From contig CADCTW010000243.1 of the NCBI GenBank assembly GCA_902805735.1, positions 1 through 64,000 of the forward strand: a DNA stretch of 64,000 bases, in the 5' to 3' direction. Shown piece by piece: positions 29,367-38,449 of this stretch (position 1 is the stretch's first letter; every line of letters starts with the position of its first letter). This stretch comes from an uncultured Gemmatimonadota bacterium. Lineage in GTDB: Bacteria > Gemmatimonadota > Gemmatimonadetes > Longimicrobiales > Longimicrobiaceae. Both the position numbers and the translations under genes were made by a program. The notes beneath the pieces are model-generated. The model worked only from the letters and a program-made list of their open reading frames with translations, searched no databases and was not told the DNA's origin.

Positions 29367-30724
29367 CGCCTACCACGCCGGAAGGCCCGCAGCGGGTTCG
29401 GGTCCCAGGCACCGTTCCGGCACGGACCGACGCCCCAGTCGGCCAGCGTGATCTCGACGCGCGTCTCGCCGGCCACCACGCGCGCGAGCGCAGCCTCCAG
29501 CGCGTGTCGGCTTGGGACCAAGTACGCGGAGCGCACCCGGAGCACGCGCCAACCCGCGGCGATGAGTTCCCGGTCGCGCTCGAGGTCCGCGTGCTGCTGG
29601 CCGCCGTGGAAGTACCACGCGTCGTACTCGACGGCGATCCGCACCCCCTCCCGGACTACCACGACGTCGATGCGCCGCCTCCCGAAGGGATGGTTGAGCT
29701 CACCCCCGATGCGCCGCGCCAGAGTCCGCTGCGGCTGGGACACGGGCTTGCCGTTCACCCGCTGCCCGCAGACGTGGCACCCGCTCCCCATCCTGACACA
29801 CACGTAGGAGGTCGTCCACTCGTGCCCTTTGGCGCACCGCCAACGGGTGTCAGCAGTCGCGCTCGACACCGGCGGGCCGATCCATTCGAACCTGCGGGAC
29901 CGCGCCAGCGCGTGGTACTCCGCGGGTTTCCGGCGCTGTGCCGTGGAGCGACGTACGACGGAGCACGGGGGGCAGCCGCGCCCGTGGTTGATCTTGTTGT
30001 ACGTCGCCCACCAACGGTGTCCGCACGCCTTGCACTGCCAGCGGGTCCGGTCGTTCGCGCGGGCGACGGCGGGGCCCAACCACACCATCCCACACGACGA
30101 GGCGAGCGCCTGGTAGCGTTCGGGCGTATGGCGCAGCGCGCAAGCCCGAGTCGCGTGGGCCTGGCGTGCGCAGGTCGGACATCCGCCGCCACGGCGAATC
30201 TTGGTGAAGCGCGCGGACCACTCGTGGCCGTGCGCGCACCGCCAACCGGTCCTCGCGCCCGCGCTCCGCACCGGCGGGCCGGTCCATACGAACCCGCGCT
30301 CGCCAGCCAACGCGTGGTAGTCCGCCGGCTTCGCCCGCTGCGTCTCGGACCGCTTCCGGATCCCGCACGCGGGGCACGCACTGCCGCCCTGGAGAGTATT
30401 GTAGACCGCCCACCATTCGCAGGCGCACGCCACACACCGCCAGCGCGTCCGGGTGTTGGCATTCGGCACCTCCGGCCCCAGCCACACCGCCCCCCGCTCC
30501 TCCGCCATCGCCCGGTAGTCGTCCGGCATTTTGCGATCCGCCATCGGCCCGCTCCGCGTGCTGCGATCCGCCCGCCGTGCGGCCTTCCGCACCGGCGCGA
30601 CCGCGTCTGCCGGAGCTAACGAAGGGGCGGCACCGCCCCCCGGCGGTGCCGCCCCTTCGTCATACACCCCCAGAACACGGATTCGGCGATTCTCCTGGGG
30701 GATCCATGCACCCGACCACGACAA
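29363..30724 (-). CDS. Tandem zinc-ribbon protein with C-terminal Vsr/DUF559-like PD-(D/E)XK nuclease
   Basis: Four repeats of RTRWxC..CxxxWW..YNxxxxGxGCPxC; RRIDVVVVREGVRIAVEYDAWYFHGG...RDRELIAAGWRVLRVRS. More likely start MADRKMPDD near 30543. Confidence 0.75.
   Translation of the reverse strand: MSWSGAWIPQENRRIRVLGVYDEGAAPPGGGAAPSLAPADAVAPVRKAARRADRSTRSGPMADRKMPDDYRAMAEERGAVWLGPEVPNANTRTRWRCVACACEWWAVYNTLQGGSACPACGIRKRSETQRAKPADYHALAGERGFVWTGPPVRSAGARTGWRCAHGHEWSARFTKIRRGGGCPTCARQAHATRACALRHTPERYQALASSCGMVWLGPAVARANDRTRWQCKACGHRWWATYNKINHGRGCPPCSVVRRSTAQRRKPAEYHALARSRRFEWIGPPVSSATADTRWRCAKGHEWTTSYVCVRMGSGCHVCGQRVNGKPVSQPQRTLARRIGGELNHPFGRRRIDVVVVREGVRIAVEYDAWYFHGGQQHADLERDRELIAAGWRVLRVRSAYLVPSRHALEAALARVVAGETRVEITLADWGVGPCRNGAWDPNPLRAFRRGRR
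30619..30660. terminator. Perfect 19-bp stem, 4-nt loop
   Basis: acgaaggggcggcaccgcc cccc ggcggtgccgccccttcgt. Confidence 0.85.
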
Positions 30725-31386
30725 GCAACGAACTCACCTCCCTGGCAGAGCGCGCTAGATGCGGAGACGACGAGGCTCTGGAGCAGCTCCTCGCCGGGAT
30801 CCACGTCCGCGTGCTGCGCTTCTTCCGGGCATGGCTCCACCACCGTGGTGATTGGGAGGAGTTGGCGCAGGATCTCGCACAGGACACGCTCCTCCGGATC
30901 GCGCGCTCGATCGGCGGCTGCCAGGCCGCCACGGATGTCGAGCTCATTCGGTGGTGCCTGCGGGTGGCGCGCAACATCGGCATCGACCACCTTCGGGCCG
31001 TACGGGACGAGTGGGACGCGACCGAGCTCGCTCTGACCGCGGGCGATGGACCGCTCGTCCAGCTGGATGCCCCCTGGCAGGCGGATGCGCAGGTGCCGAC
31101 CGAGGGTGCCCGCGTCCTGCTTGGCGTCCTGAGCGAGGTGCTCGCGAACGAGCCCGACGAAGCCCATGAGCTGCTCTGGGAGCGGCTTGTGGCGGGAAGC
31201 CCCTGGGGGAGCGCCGGAGCCGCCCTCGGTGTACCCGAGACGGCGGCCAAGCGCCGGTTCCAGCGTACCCAGGCTCGCATCCGCCTGGCCGTCCTCCGGC
31301 GCCTCGTCGGCCTCCCACAGCGTGAGCTGGCTGCCGTCCGCCGCTGGTTCGCCCGGCTCGATCTCGATCTGCCAGCGCTCCGGTAG
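30706..31386 (+). CDS. Sigma-70 family (ECF-like) factor 2
   Basis: EELAQDLAQDTLLRIARSI...VARNIGIDHLRA...GVPETAAKRRFQRTQARIRLAVLRR. Confidence 0.7.
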   Translation: MHPTTTSNELTSLAERARCGDDEALEQLLAGIHVRVLRFFRAWLHHRGDWEELAQDLAQDTLLRIARSIGGCQAATDVELIRWCLRVARNIGIDHLRAVRDEWDATELALTAGDGPLVQLDAPWQADAQVPTEGARVLLGVLSEVLANEPDEAHELLWERLVAGSPWGSAGAALGVPETAAKRRFQRTQARIRLAVLRRLVGLPQRELAAVRRWFARLDLDLPALR

Positions 31387-31436
31387 GCCCGCCCTATGCA
31401 CTACAGTCGCCACCCTCCCACGACCGCCAGGCTCCC

Positions 31437-31655
31437 ATGCACGAAGGCGACGACATCCCCACCGGGCTCCTCGACCGGCTGATCCGCGCCTACCGGCGGG
31501 TGCTCCGCCGGCCCGACCGGCCGACCGTACCGCCGCCCCCGGATCTGGAGCCGTTCGTAGTCGATACCCTGCCGACCACGGAGCAGGAGCAGGCCACGGC
31601 GGAGGCGGCCGCGCGTGAGGTTGTCCGCCGCCTCCGGAAATCGGACGGCGCGTAG
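31437..31655 (+). CDS. Small 72-aa protein downstream of sigma factor 2
   Basis: MHEGDDIPTGLLDRLIRAYRRVLRRPDRPTVPPPPDLEPFVV...; next gene in the same orientation. Confidence 0.45.
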   Translation: MHEGDDIPTGLLDRLIRAYRRVLRRPDRPTVPPPPDLEPFVVDTLPTTEQEQATAEAAAREVVRRLRKSDGA

Positions 31656-31711
31656 TGTCGGTGTGCCGCTGAACACACAGTGCGTCTTCGCGTCGAGCGG
31701 AATCGCAGAAT

Positions 31712-31751
31712 GCGAGCGGGGGAGGTCTCGTCTGAGACTTCCCCCGCTCGC
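31712..31751. terminator. 18-bp hairpin, one mismatch
   Basis: gcgagcgggggaggtctc gtct gagacttcccccgctcgc. Confidence 0.75.
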
Positions 31752-31819
31752 TTGTGGGAGCGTTAACGACCGAGAGTGACCAAAAAGCAACGTTCCAAGC
31801 GGTTGCTTGACGAGCGCAA

Positions 31820-32047
31820 GTTGACGCCTATCCACGACCAGTAGGGGGTCGGCTTCGCCCTCTGGGCGTCGGACCGCCTCTGGTTCCACGCACTGGGCAG
31901 GCGCTGCCTCATCGGAGGGTGTCGTAGACCGTCCACCAAGAGGGGCCACACCCCACACGCCTCCACTGTATCCTCGTGTTCGCGCTCTGGACCTCAGGCC
32001 CCACCAATACGGCGCCACGCAGTTGTGCGATCGCCCTGTAACCGGCC
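31820..32047 (-). pseudogene. Decayed fragment of a zinc-ribbon repeat gene paralogous to 29363-30724
   Basis: YRAIAQLRGAVLVGPEVQSANTRIQWRRVGCGPSWWTVYDTLR*GSACPVRG then frameshift NQRRSDAQRAKPTPY, versus YRAMAEERGAVWLGPEVPNANTRTRWRCVACACEWWAVYNTLQGGSACPACGIRKRSETQRAKPADY. Confidence 0.85.
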
Positions 32048-32479
32048 GGATGCTTCCGGCCAAGCATAGCCTCGCTCCCCGCCGGGCGATCACACCCGCA
32101 TAGCCGCTGTGAACGCGTTCAGCGAGGAAGAGGAAGGTGGTGAAGTACCTCACCCTGGCAGTCCTAATCGAGTCGGCCATTTCGATGATCTTGTGCTGAT
32201 TCCCCCAAAGTGGCAGCTTCGCTGAGGACACAGGAAGTCAGTAAATCGGTAGGCTGGCGGTGGGTAGACGTACACTTAGCGTCTAACACTTTGTCGGTTC
32301 TTGCGCATTTCGAGCATTCTTGGGCGGACCCGCACAGGCCTCGCATGAGGGCGGCTCGCTCCCCGAGTGCCCGTTCGGTCGTAGCGGCGGGTGAGAAGGC
32401 GCGCTCGACACCCTGCACAGCTGACCTCCGCTTGCGACGAGTTGGTACTCCATTTCCACGCGCCGCTACATCGAACCTC

Positions 32480-33382
32480 ATGAAAATGCGTGCCGGTCCA
32501 GACGGGGTCCACCTTTTTGATCGCCTGACAGGATGGAACATCCTGATCGACGAGGCGCGCGTCCCGAGCGCGATGTGGTCCTCGGCACCACGCCAAGTTT
32601 CGATTGCCCTAACGAATGCTTGTGACCTGAGGTGCTCGTACTGTTACGCACCCAAGCACCCAGCCGCGTTGGACACGGGGCGTGTGGTGTGCTGGCTTCA
32701 GGAGCTCGACGAACACGGGTGCCACGGTGTGGGGTTCGGGGGCGGAGAACCGACTCTGCACCGCGGCCTGCCTGAGCTCTGTCGCTGGGCCTCGGAACAC
32801 ACCGGCCTCGCGCTGACGTTCACGACCCATGCTCATCACTTTACGAGCCGTCTTGCCGCCGATCTGCGCGGAAACGTACACTTCATCCGCGTGAGCATGG
32901 ACGGGGTAGGGGCCACTTATGAGTCGTTGCGGGGGCGTCGGTTTGCCGACTTCATTCTGCGCCTGTCCATCGTTCGTGAGGTGGCGCCCATCGGCATCAA
33001 CTTCGTGGTCAATGCACGTACAGTGCGGGATCTCGATGCTGCGGTGGAGATCGCGAGGGAGGTTCGTGCTTCCGAATTCCTGCTTCTACCGGAGCAGGCC
33101 ACGGCTGGTGCTCCTGGGATGGACGCGAGTACGCGCGAGCTGCTCGCTGCTTGGGTGGAGACGTACCGCGGAGGCATTCCGTTGAGCGTGAGTGAGAGGG
33201 GAGCCACCGGACTGCCGACCTGCGCTCCCCTCCCGTTGGAAACGGGGCTTCGCGCGTATGCGCATATCGACGCGAGTGGATTGCTCAAGCGGTCATCATT
33301 CGATGGCGCAGGTGTTCCGATCGGACCCGAAGGTTTCGTGAGCGCGTTGCGAGCACTCGAAGAGATTGGGGGAACAAGCTGA
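32480..33382 (+). CDS. Radical SAM protein
   Basis: SIALTNACDLRCSYCYAPKHP (CxxxCxxC), GVGFGGGEPTLHRGL, IRVSMDGVGATYESLRGRR. Confidence 0.85.
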   Translation: MKMRAGPDGVHLFDRLTGWNILIDEARVPSAMWSSAPRQVSIALTNACDLRCSYCYAPKHPAALDTGRVVCWLQELDEHGCHGVGFGGGEPTLHRGLPELCRWASEHTGLALTFTTHAHHFTSRLAADLRGNVHFIRVSMDGVGATYESLRGRRFADFILRLSIVREVAPIGINFVVNARTVRDLDAAVEIAREVRASEFLLLPEQATAGAPGMDASTRELLAAWVETYRGGIPLSVSERGATGLPTCAPLPLETGLRAYAHIDASGLLKRSSFDGAGVPIGPEGFVSALRALEEIGGTS

Positions 33383-33792
33383 TGCGTATCTGGAACGGCT
33401 TCGGCTCTGAACACTCGATGAACCTTGTGATGATCGGGGAGTTCAAGACCGCCTACGATGCCGATCAAGCGAAACGAGTCATCGATCAGCTCACGACCCA
33501 GGTGCACAAGGAATCCGACGCCCACCGTGCGGACGCCAAGCCGCACCAGCAGCGGTTCACGGAAGAGATGCTGAATCTCCTCCAGTCGTCGAGGATTCAC
33601 AGCATCGGACCGGGTGAATTAGAGCAGTTCGGCTACGACGCCAGTGTGCGTCTTGAGGGCAGTAAGGTCGTGGTCACGACGGAAGAGATCGAAGTCTCGG
33701 CTTACCTCAAGGTGCTCATCGACAAAGGTGCGCGCGTTCAGGTCTACTCGGCACACGAGTACCCGGACACAGAGCACGGCCGTGGTCGTTAG
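33382..33792 (+). CDS. Small DUF6375-like protein
   Basis: MRIWNGFGSEHSMNLVMIGEFKTAYDADQAKRVIDQL. Confidence 0.55.
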   Translation: MRIWNGFGSEHSMNLVMIGEFKTAYDADQAKRVIDQLTTQVHKESDAHRADAKPHQQRFTEEMLNLLQSSRIHSIGPGELEQFGYDASVRLEGSKVVVTTEEIEVSAYLKVLIDKGARVQVYSAHEYPDTEHGRGR

Positions 33793-33810
33793 TACCTCCC
33801 CGGAGGGACG

Positions 33811-36800
33811 ATGCCGAATGTGAATTGGGCGACTTTCGCCGATCTGCCTGGCGCTGCGGACATCAACTTCGAGTTGCTTTGCAGAGCTCTCGTGCGCCTT
33901 CACTATGGCCGCTTCGGTGACTTCTTCGCTCTTGCGAACCAGCCTGGTGTCGAGTTCCACCTTAGGCTCACCGAGCCTTGCGCACTCGGTGAGGCGGGAC
34001 GCTGGTACGGATGGCAGTGCCGATGGTACGAACTGCAGAGTGGCCGTCCGATAGGGACTACACGGCGGAAGAAGATCGAGGAGGCGATCAGCAAGACCGA
34101 AGCTGAGGTTCCAGGGATCACTGACTGGGTGCTTTGGACTCGTCACCCGCTGACCGCCGGCGACCAGGAGTGGTACCATGGACTCGCTACGAGGATGCGG
34201 TTGCATCTCTGGACCGCCGCTGACGCGGAGCACCTGCTCTCTGGGCCGGCGGAGATCCTCCGGAGCACCTACTTCGGCGAGCTGGTGCTCACCGAGGGTG
34301 TCCTTCAGGAGCTACATAGGACTGCGGTCGCGCCGATCAAACGTCGATGGCAGCCCGAAGTGCATCAGGTAATCAATGCGGAGCGCTCGCTCCGGCGTAT
34401 GCTGGGGACCGGGGACGCTTGGTCCGAACTCAATAGCGCCGCGGGACGCCTGGAGGTCGGTGCTTCGGCGATTGCCGGAAATCGCACCCGCCTCGCGACC
34501 GTGCTCTCAGAGCAGCTGGAGGCCCTAACCGCCGCGGCGCGTGCAGCCGCCGCGCAACTGAATGACACGGCCAGTTTGCTCCACAGTGGTGATCTGGAGC
34601 TTCTTCGGGCGCACCTCGACAGCGTCGCTCCTCCGGCGACTGAGTGGGAAGTCCTACTGCGTCGCCTCAGAGCTGCACGCCACTCCGTAGTGCTCGTCGC
34701 AACGAACGTTGTGGCGGACCTCCACACGGCCCACCAAGTGCGGTCCGCGCTCCGACGCGATCTGGCGCGGGAGTTTGTGGCGGTGTTGGCGGACGCCGGA
34801 TGTGGGAAGACCGAACTCGCGGCCCAACTCACTTCCGCGACAGCCGACCGCCCGGCGGGCATCCTTCTACACGGCAGAGGGCTGCACGCTGGGAAGGACC
34901 TGGATGATCTTGCCCGTGGCGTGGTGGTCAATGGGAAGCCCGTCCCCAGCTTCCAGGGGCTGCTCGCGGCCCTCGACGCCGCAGGGCGGCGGGCGGGGCG
35001 CCGCCTGCCTGTAGTCATCGATGGCCTGAATGAAGCCGAGGACCCGCGCGACTGGCAGAGTCCTTTGGGTTCGCTCGTCGAGTCGCTGTACAAGTACCCG
35101 TACGTGCTGGTTGCGTGCACACTCCGCTCGGCGTTCGCAGATGAGGCGCTACCTGACGCCGTGAAACGCATCAACGTGCCGAGCTTTGAGCGGGATACGG
35201 CCCAAGCGGTGCGCCGTTACTTCAGGTACTACAAGATCAATCCAGCCGACGCACTACTGCCTTGGGGATTGTTGCGCCACCCTCTCACGCTACGCCTCTT
35301 CTGCGAAGTCGCGAATCCGGAGCGCAAGGTCACGGTGGGTGTCGAAGCGATACCAGGTTCACTGACAGCGATCTTCGATCGCTATCTCGAACAGGCCGCC
35401 GACCGGATCGCGCAGCTCGCGCCACGCAACCGGCGCTACTACCAGGCCGATGTGCTTGCCGCCCTCGAAAAGATCGGTGCTGCCCTGTGGGAAGAGGACA
35501 CCAGGAGCTTAGGCATCGACTGGCTAAGGCGCTACTTGGGCGATCAAGAACGGCCCTGGAATGAGAGTATCGTGAGTGCGCTGGAGAATGACGGTGTCCT
35601 GTTCCGCGTTCCTGGTGATCGCCCCGGTTCCGGGGAAATGTCAGTGATCTACGATGCACTCGGTGGGCACCTTATCGCCGACGCGATCCTGGGAGCGACG
35701 GACGCGGTGCGGTTCAAGGAGTGGATCGGAGACGAGGACAACCTCATCGCTCTCACCGGGAACTTGGACGAGCGGCATCCGCTAGCCGATGACATCTTTG
35801 TGGCGCTCGCGGGGCTGACTCCTCGCAGGTCGCATCGGACCCAGCTCTGGAGCGTTCTGGACGAGCCGTCGCGCACTGAAGCGTTATACGAAGCTGCCAA
35901 GCTCGAAGGAGCGTTCTTGGACGCGAACACGGTTGCGGAGCTCGGCCGACTGGTGGCTGCTAAACCTGCCGGCCGTCGCGACCTTCTCGATCGCGTACGG
36001 GTCACGCGCGCGGCTCGCTCGCACCCGCTGGACGCTACTTTCTTGGACGCAGCGCTTCGGCCCATGCAGATCGCTGACCGTGATCTGCGTTGGTCTGAAT
36101 GGGTGCGCAGCAAACAAAAGGAAGTACTCGGGGATCTGGAGGATCTGGAGAGGCGTTGGGCCCAGGATCCGGCTCGGTCGTCTAGTGATGCGCTCCGTGC
36201 ACGATGGGCCATGTGGACGCTGACCAGCACGGTCCGAGCCTTACGGGATCAGGCGACCAAGTCACTGTATTGGTTCGGTTTCGGAGATCCCAACGGACTC
36301 TTTGACCTCACGCTCGATGCATTGGAAGTCAACGATCCGTACATTCCGGAGCGTATGCTGGCAGCTTGCTACGGGGTGGCGATGTCATGGTGGGCCGATC
36401 CACGCGGTGGTGCGGTCCGCGGCGCGCTCCCGCGGTTCGCGCAAGAGTTGGTGACCCGGATGTTCGTCCCCGAAGCACCCGCATCGACGCGGCATGCACT
36501 GACACGCGACTACGCCCTGGGAGTGATCGCGGTCGCCAAGATGATTGTTCCAACATGCATCGCCGAAGAGCACGATGCGTACTTGCAGCCTCCTTATGCT
36601 CACCTCTCATCGCCATTCCCTCCAGCATCCGAGATCAAGGATCTCGACGTGGCGGGAGCTGAGCACGCGATCCACATGGACTTCGGCAACTACACACTCG
36701 GGAGGCTAGTTTCTGATCGCCGCAACTACGATTACGACGATCCGACCTTCCAGGAAGTGCGCCGTCAGATTTATCACCGCATCCTGCAGCTGGGGTACTC

Positions 36801-37857
36801 GGAAGCGAGGTTCGACGCCATCGACCGCAGCGTTGGCGAGGACGCCTGGCGCGTCCACCGTCGCAACAGCGGCAAGGTGGATCGGTACGGGAAGAAGTAT
36901 TCCTGGATCGCCTATTTCGAGATGTACGGCTTGAGGCTCGACGAGGGCACCCTCGACGAGTGGCACGGAGCGGCGCGTCCGTCCGATGCGGACATTGATC
37001 CGAGCTTCCCCACGCCAGGTCGGACATGGATGCCGGACCTGCCGGAGATCTTCTCCACCGCACCCGCCGAAGCGCGCGACTGGCTGTCACATCAGACGAC
37101 ACCCGACTACCGGTCCCTGCTGAATCCTCAAGTTGTGGACGGTGTGGATGGCCCGTGGGTACTACTGAACGGATATGTCGAGCAATCCGCCCCGACCGAT
37201 GGCCGGCGAATCTTCACTTTTCTGCGTGGGGTGCTGACAAAACCGAAGCTGGTCGACCGGCTCGTCGGCATCTTCGATTCGTTGAAGTATCCTGGCAACA
37301 ATGCCATTCCGGATGGGCAGGAGGACCACTACACGTACGCGGGTGAGATCCCCTGGTCAGCCCGTTTCGGTGTGGCGCTCCGCACTCCGTCGGGGAAAGC
37401 GGAACGCGACATCCGCGAAGCTTTTGAGTCGCACGACGGCGTGCGTTGGGTTCCGGGTGTCAAGGTCGAGATACCAGTAAGCGATTTCGCTTGGGAGAGC
37501 TATCATAGTGAGGTGAACCAGGCCGGCCGCATCGAAGTGCCGGCACCCGCGCTCTGTGAGCGACTCGGGCTGGTCAACCACCAGGGTGAGTGGGACCTGT
37601 ATGATTCTGCCGGCAGCGTCGCCTCGCTGTACCGGGAATCCAAGTCGGAGTCCGACACGTACTCGTCCCATCTAGTGTACCTACGTGCTGACCTCATGTC
37701 CCGATACCTCCGGCAGACACGCCAGACTCTTATGTGGTTCAACTGGGGTGAGCGAGGCTTTGAGCATCGGACGACGATGGAGGTCATGGACGAGCTTAGA
37801 GCAGTGTTCGCGCGATACGACCACATCCATCGGCATGCGGAGGTCTGGACGCGGTAG
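33811..37857 (+). CDS. Large STAND/NACHT-like NTPase with Mrr-like N-terminal domain (Avs-like architecture)
   Basis: NFELLCRALVRLHYGRFGDFFALANQPGVEFHLRL...WYGWQCRWYE; Walker A VLADAGCGKTELAAQL; Walker B RRLPVVIDGLNEAED. Confidence 0.7.
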   Translation: MPNVNWATFADLPGAADINFELLCRALVRLHYGRFGDFFALANQPGVEFHLRLTEPCALGEAGRWYGWQCRWYELQSGRPIGTTRRKKIEEAISKTEAEVPGITDWVLWTRHPLTAGDQEWYHGLATRMRLHLWTAADAEHLLSGPAEILRSTYFGELVLTEGVLQELHRTAVAPIKRRWQPEVHQVINAERSLRRMLGTGDAWSELNSAAGRLEVGASAIAGNRTRLATVLSEQLEALTAAARAAAAQLNDTASLLHSGDLELLRAHLDSVAPPATEWEVLLRRLRAARHSVVLVATNVVADLHTAHQVRSALRRDLAREFVAVLADAGCGKTELAAQLTSATADRPAGILLHGRGLHAGKDLDDLARGVVVNGKPVPSFQGLLAALDAAGRRAGRRLPVVIDGLNEAEDPRDWQSPLGSLVESLYKYPYVLVACTLRSAFADEALPDAVKRINVPSFERDTAQAVRRYFRYYKINPADALLPWGLLRHPLTLRLFCEVANPERKVTVGVEAIPGSLTAIFDRYLEQAADRIAQLAPRNRRYYQADVLAALEKIGAALWEEDTRSLGIDWLRRYLGDQERPWNESIVSALENDGVLFRVPGDRPGSGEMSVIYDALGGHLIADAILGATDAVRFKEWIGDEDNLIALTGNLDERHPLADDIFVALAGLTPRRSHRTQLWSVLDEPSRTEALYEAAKLEGAFLDANTVAELGRLVAAKPAGRRDLLDRVRVTRAARSHPLDATFLDAALRPMQIADRDLRWSEWVRSKQKEVLGDLEDLERRWAQDPARSSSDALRARWAMWTLTSTVRALRDQATKSLYWFGFGDPNGLFDLTLDALEVNDPYIPERMLAACYGVAMSWWADPRGGAVRGALPRFAQELVTRMFVPEAPASTRHALTRDYALGVIAVAKMIVPTCIAEEHDAYLQPPYAHLSSPFPPASEIKDLDVAGAEHAIHMDFGNYTLGRLVSDRRNYDYDDPTFQEVRRQIYHRILQLGYSEARFDAIDRSVGEDAWRVHRRNSGKVDRYGKKYSWIAYFEMYGLRLDEGTLDEWHGAARPSDADIDPSFPTPGRTWMPDLPEIFSTAPAEARDWLSHQTTPDYRSLLNPQVVDGVDGPWVLLNGYVEQSAPTDGRRIFTFLRGVLTKPKLVDRLVGIFDSLKYPGNNAIPDGQEDHYTYAGEIPWSARFGVALRTPSGKAERDIREAFESHDGVRWVPGVKVEIPVSDFAWESYHSEVNQAGRIEVPAPALCERLGLVNHQGEWDLYDSAGSVASLYRESKSESDTYSSHLVYLRADLMSRYLRQTRQTLMWFNWGERGFEHRTTMEVMDELRAVFARYDHIHRHAEVWTR

Positions 37858-38118
37858 GTAGGAGTAGAAGATCATCTCCCCTCACGAATGATCCCATCAT
37901 CAGAGATGATCCACGGCCTTCTTGAGACCCGGATTGGGTTGAAGACCCGCGGGTGCTCAGGTCGTCGGTACCTGCGCTCCGGTGCGTTCAGCCACCGACG
38001 CACGAACGAACGCGCGCGGTTGCCGCCGGCCCAGTCTGCGGCGCCCTACCTCACGATCGCTAGCTGGAGGGGAGTGCCACTCGGCGGTTCGGTGAGGCTG
38101 GGCTCTGCCGCCCCGGAG

Positions 38119-38136
38119 TGTGACCGTTGTGTGACC
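38119..38136. repeat. Pair of TGTGACC repeats at 11-bp spacing
   Basis: TGTGACCgttgTGTGACC; same arrangement at 38427-38444. Confidence 0.6.
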
Positions 38137-38380
38137 TCCCTGAGGCCTGGATCTGCCATTTACACGGCTCTGCGTGCTGCAAGTTACCAGAAAAGTCCCT
38201 GTATACGCTCACCTTCACTGATATAGCTGCCCAGCAGGTTTGCTGAACGCCGACGACATGCGCGTCCAGGTCGACCACGCCGTCCTCGTCCAGCACGACC
38301 CCGGAGCGTTATGTAGTCGAATCGTGCAAGCTGTTTAGACGCGTATGTTTGCGCACCTGCTGCAGCTGCGCAGCACAAAG

Positions 38381-38420
38381 AAGGAAGGGGACGCCGGAGT
38401 TCTCCGGCGTCCCCTTCCTT
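38381..38420. terminator. Perfect 19-bp stem, 2-nt loop
   Basis: aaggaaggggacgccggag tt ctccggcgtccccttcctt. Confidence 0.8.
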
Positions 38421-38426
38421 CGTAAG

Positions 38427-38444
38427 TGTGACCGCACTGTGACC
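38427..38444. repeat. Second pair of TGTGACC repeats at 11-bp spacing
   Basis: TGTGACCgcacTGTGACC, adjacent to the 3' end of integrase 1. Confidence 0.6.
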
Positions 38445-38449
38445 GCTTT

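Noticed and set aside
31401-32231. 276-aa minus-strand ORF spanning the sigma-2 downstream region
   Set aside because: Not a coherent CDS; it crosses a terminator hairpin and runs out of frame with the decayed zinc-ribbon fragment.
32480-33382. Radical SAM protein as a prokaryotic viperin
   Set aside because: Has the generic CxxxCxxC, but I could not recognise viperin-specific features, and the partners differ; left as unclassified radical SAM.
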